A DNA stretch of 64,000 bases from Croceimicrobium hydrocarbonivorans (GTDB taxonomy: Bacteria > Bacteroidota > Bacteroidia > Flavobacteriales > Schleiferiaceae): NCBI RefSeq assembly GCF_014524565.1, contig NZ_CP060139.1, positions 2,983,501 to 3,047,500 of the forward strand. Direction: 5' to 3'. The translations under genes were made by a program, and so were the position numbers. This document shows positions 62,501 to 64,000 of this stretch, one piece after another. The notes below the pieces were generated by a model. That model saw only the letters and a list, made by a program, of their open reading frames with translations, searched no databases and was not told the origin of the DNA. Position 1 is the stretch's first letter. Each line of letters starts with the position of its first letter.

Positions 62501-62980
62501 ACGACCCTTGGCCGCTACCAAATACTGTCCATCCGGACTCCAGCTTGCTGAAAAATAGTTCTGATTTTTATCCTCTGTTATCTGGCGTTCTTTCTTGTTG
62601 CTAAGGTCCATTACCCACAGGTTTTGGGAGCCGCTTTTATCAGAAATATAGGCCAGACTTTTACCATCGGGTGAAAAGCGAGGATGCACTTCATAGGCCA
62701 TGCCCTGAGTTAGGGCCTCGGCTTTACCACCTTCAATGGGCATGAGGTAGAGGTCGCCCATGGCATCGAAAACAATTTGCTTACCATCCGGACTAATATC
62801 CAGCGAAAGCCAAGTAATGCCCGGGTTCTTTATTTGAATTTGCCGTTCGGGTTCCAAGGGTAATTCCTTGGTCGCTTTTTTGGTGGAGTCTTTGGCTTCG
62901 GCAGAATCCTCTTGTGCCGATAATGGAAGGCTGAAAACTGAAATGACAGCCAGCAGGTAAAAAGCAGTAATAGATCGCAT
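59534..62980 (-). CDS. Secreted fusion of TolB-like beta-propeller and metal-dependent amidohydrolase
   Basis: 1148 residues. Signal peptide (SITAFYLLAVISVFSLPLSAQ). From about 40 to 650 there are repeated SPDGK/SPDGRY elements (PD40/WD40-like TolB propeller, possibly two propellers). A highly charged stretch follows (about 665-715, mostly Lys, Glu and Ala). The C-terminal part (about 725-1140) is a metal-dependent amidohydrolase with DTHAHMWPN (His794, His796), the GVTTTRDPQ block, GVGSHGQ and LGSLEAGKLADILIMDENP at the end. Such fusions are common in Bacteroidota; substrate is not known. It heads a run of amide-bond hydrolases on the minus strand. Confidence 0.9.
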   Translation of the reverse strand: MRSITAFYLLAVISVFSLPLSAQEDSAEAKDSTKKATKELPLEPERQIQIKNPGITWLSLDISPDGKQIVFDAMGDLYLMPIEGGKAEALTQGMAYEVHPRFSPDGKSLAYISDKSGSQNLWVMDLSNKKERQITEDKNQNYFSASWSPDGQYLVAAKGRRNLKLHLYHVEKGGGAQIIKKPESLKCSDPYFSPDGRYIYFSSRSSAWNYNAGLPQYQVRRYDMEEGELEGITARYGSGFTPTLSPDGKYLVYGSRYETETGLVLRNLETGDEEWLAYPVQRDEQESIATLGVLPGMAFSPDSRYLYCSYMGKIHRIDIATKQQSEIPMEIEINLDLGPRLDFKFPISDDPEQAITQIRDGAPSPDGKWLAFTALNRLYLYNFESGKTQALSKHSFTEAMPTWSPDGKKIAYCAWEGEDGAIYEYLVGRKSHQKISKSSGLYHSLCYSPDGSKLVYIQQSAQSYRDAYSPFVSGGNAQIAYLDLKSKQEHTIAPAKGRGNPHFSKDGERIYLNHGSKGLISIRWDGSDEKEHLKLTGITTYGSNLQDFHDHGFDEDHTASLLPQAYDAWREKSEPSTPSEMFISPDGNSVLAQINNDLYLVHLPKYGKKAEISVASPESAAFPASKLTTLGGEFPAWSADGKDIHWSLGPAHFIYNIAEAEAFADSLKAAKEAEKEAKKAEKAAEKNDSTEAKSPVDKSKSKEKEKDKEKPVYEAKEIRIPLSYKKDIPQGYTLLQNARIITMNGQEVIENGDLLIHNNRIEAVGPTGTLNVPDVAKVLDCSGKTITPGFVDTHAHMWPNWGIHKNQIWIYAANLAYGVTTTRDPQTATTDVLTYSDMVEAGMMLGPRIYSTGPGVGFWSYKIQSLEHARKVLKQYSDYYQTKTIKMYLTGNRQQRQWIIMACKELGLKPTTEGGLDYKLNMTQIMDGYPGHEHALPIYPLQEDVVQFVAQSKTTVTPTLLVAYGGPFAENYFYATEEVYHDPKMQFFTPYEELASKSRRVKAGWFMEEEHIFARHAEFIRDLVAADGMAGVGSHGQLQGLGYHWELWAMASGGIPNLDILRVATLIGAESLGLDKDLGSLEAGKLADILIMDENPLENIRATNSLIWVVRNGRVYNANNLNEVAPEEKAAPEFLWQSPSPSEALKAK

Positions 62981-63046
62981 GCTTGGTGTTTTGGCGGCTT
63001 GAATTTATCTAAAATCCGTGGATATTCGCTGGATGAATATGAGGCC

Positions 63047-63958
63047 CTAAGGAATGGCCACGGCTAGATCATCAATTTTAGCTTGATAATAGGCTTGTAT
63101 TTGTTGGCAGAGCGGGCCCTTCTCCGCTTTTCCGATTTGACGGCCATCTACATTTTTCACCCAACTTAGGGCGCCCATGGTGCCAGTGGTAAACATCTCA
63201 TCGGCAGTATACATTTCCGTCATGCTCAGATTTTTCTCCCGGGCTTTAATGCCTAATTCGGCGGCGATTTCCAGCACTCTTTCACGGGTTAATCCCGGTA
63301 AGCAAGCATCCGCGAATGGAGTTAGCAATTCCCCTTTACGTACCAAGAAGATATTGGTAGCATTGGTTTCGGCGATAAAGCCATTTTGATCGAGCATTAC
63401 CGCATCATCGACTCCCGCATGATTGGCTTCGATCTTGGCCAAAATATTATTGATCAGATTGTTGTGGTGAATTTTCGAGTCCAAGCTATAAGGGGCATTG
63501 CGCCGTATGGAACTGGTGATGAGTTTAAGCCCATCTTCACCATATACCAAGCCTTTGTATTCGGGCAGTATGATTAGGGTACAGCCATAAATATTCAATT
63601 GGGGATTCATGCCGGAGGTGCTTTTTACACCGCGGCTAAGAGTGAGACGGATATGCACCCCATCACTCATATTATTCGCTTTTAAGGTGCCGAAGATGGC
63701 ATTGCGGATTTCAGATCGACTGGGAATATTCTCGAATTGAAGCACATGCGCTGAATCGAATAGGCGATCCAAATGTTCTTCTAATTGGTAGATCTTGGAA
63801 TTATACACGCGCAGACCTTCCCAAACGGCATCACCACCCTGCACTACCGAGTCGAGCACGGAGACCTTCGCCTCGCGCCTTGGCACCAGCCCATTTACAT
63901 ATACCAAGGTATTTTCATTACGCGGGTCGGGGAGATTGTATTTGCTCATGGGCGGCAT
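63047..63958 (-). CDS. Class IV aminotransferase (branched-chain or D-amino acid type)
   Basis: 303 residues. PLP-dependent fold IV enzyme with VYVNG and DSVVQGGDAVWEGLRVY at the N-terminus, the likely PLP-lysine in LDSKIHHNNLINNILAKIEA, and GFIAETNATNIFLV near the carboxylate-binding region. It fits the IlvE/Dat family; whether it handles branched-chain or D-amino acids (or 4-amino-4-deoxychorismate) cannot be told. Two starts three codons apart (63958 and 63949) are both possible. A gap of 66 bases separates it from the amidohydrolase gene. Confidence 0.85.
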   Translation of the reverse strand: MPPMSKYNLPDPRNENTLVYVNGLVPRREAKVSVLDSVVQGGDAVWEGLRVYNSKIYQLEEHLDRLFDSAHVLQFENIPSRSEIRNAIFGTLKANNMSDGVHIRLTLSRGVKSTSGMNPQLNIYGCTLIILPEYKGLVYGEDGLKLITSSIRRNAPYSLDSKIHHNNLINNILAKIEANHAGVDDAVMLDQNGFIAETNATNIFLVRKGELLTPFADACLPGLTRERVLEIAAELGIKAREKNLSMTEMYTADEMFTTGTMGALSWVKNVDGRQIGKAEKGPLCQQIQAYYQAKIDDLAVAIP

Positions 63959-64000
63959 TTTTTAATAGTTCATAATAGGCTAAACATTCCTGATAAAGCT
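63918..64000 (-). CDS. Possible C-terminal fragment of an upstream gene (window edge)
   Basis: On the minus strand a frame open to the edge gives LYQECLAYYELLKNAAHEQ, a helix-like end, and stops at 63918, overlapping the first codons of the aminotransferase gene. Composition looks protein-like and 3' overlaps are normal here, but with 27 codons it could be chance. Confidence 0.25.
   Translation of the reverse strand, partial: LYQECLAYYELLKNAAHEQIQSPRPA

Noticed and set aside
1-64000. Integrated element, phage or genomic island
   Set aside because: No integrase, transposase, phage gene, tRNA attachment site or clear change in codon or base use was found.

Overview
The window comes from a member of the Bacteroidota, most likely a marine flavobacterial lineage. 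Four proteins end in a type IX secretion (T9SS) type A sorting domain (YPNP start, GxYLI/GMYLV-type end). Several promoters match the Bacteroidota sigma-A form TTTG-N19-TAnnTTTG. The genes are of Bacteroidota type: DnaE with an N-terminal exonuclease, DUF3822 beside rsmD, HYC_CC_PP, and a LytTR two-component pair with a TPR kinase. No rRNA, tRNA, CRISPR, integrase or transposase was seen. Genes are tightly packed, and many convergent pairs overlap at their 3' ends.

Layout. 1-4.2 kb: the end of a malectin/T9SS protein, a patatin, and a TPR histidine kinase with its LytTR regulator. 4.2-12.6 kb: an alpha-glucan locus with a GH31 glucosidase, a stand-alone CBM48 protein, and a glgE-maltokinase-glgB operon. 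12.7-14.2 kb: an unknown T9SS cargo protein. 14.5-21.4 kb: dnaE, trxA, a DUF58 protein and alkaline phosphatase. 22.1-24.9 kb: a secreted T9SS alpha-amylase. 25-35 kb: housekeeping genes (rdgB, rsmD, a RecD-like helicase, gluQ), an M48 protease pair and an acyltransferase. 35.2-41.4 kb: a probable DNA-damage tolerance operon (dinB, second dnaE-type polymerase, DUF3817, SRAP/HMCES, SDR). 41.5-45.2 kb: a copper-type cluster of two diheme peroxidases, an MbnP-like protein with a T9SS tail and a Cys-rich HYC_CC_PP protein. 45.3-50 kb: DinB-like and PAQR proteins, a 23-nt tandem repeat, a nuclease and a patatin-BamA fusion. 50-54.7 kb: an ScfR/RamB-type regulator divergent from the glyoxylate shunt genes aceB and aceA. 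54.7-64 kb: a run of secreted or membrane amide-bond hydrolases (acylase, amidase, TolB-propeller amidohydrolase) and a class IV aminotransferase.

Two regulatory patterns stand out. A 15-bp inverted repeat (GTGTA-N5-TACAC type) lies upstream of four separate alpha-glucan transcription units: GH31, CBM48, glgE and the secreted amylase. At glgE it sits inside a perfect -33/-7 promoter. This suggests one unseen regulator controlling starch use and glycogen synthesis from maltose 1-phosphate. Second, a perfect 24-bp palindrome lies between the ScfR-type regulator and aceB, overlapping the expected -33 region of aceB. Also notable is a beta-clamp-type QxxLF motif at the extreme C-terminus of the SRAP protein, the same motif type seen in the DnaE and DinB of this window. 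All functional calls were made by reading motifs and family features; no database search was run.
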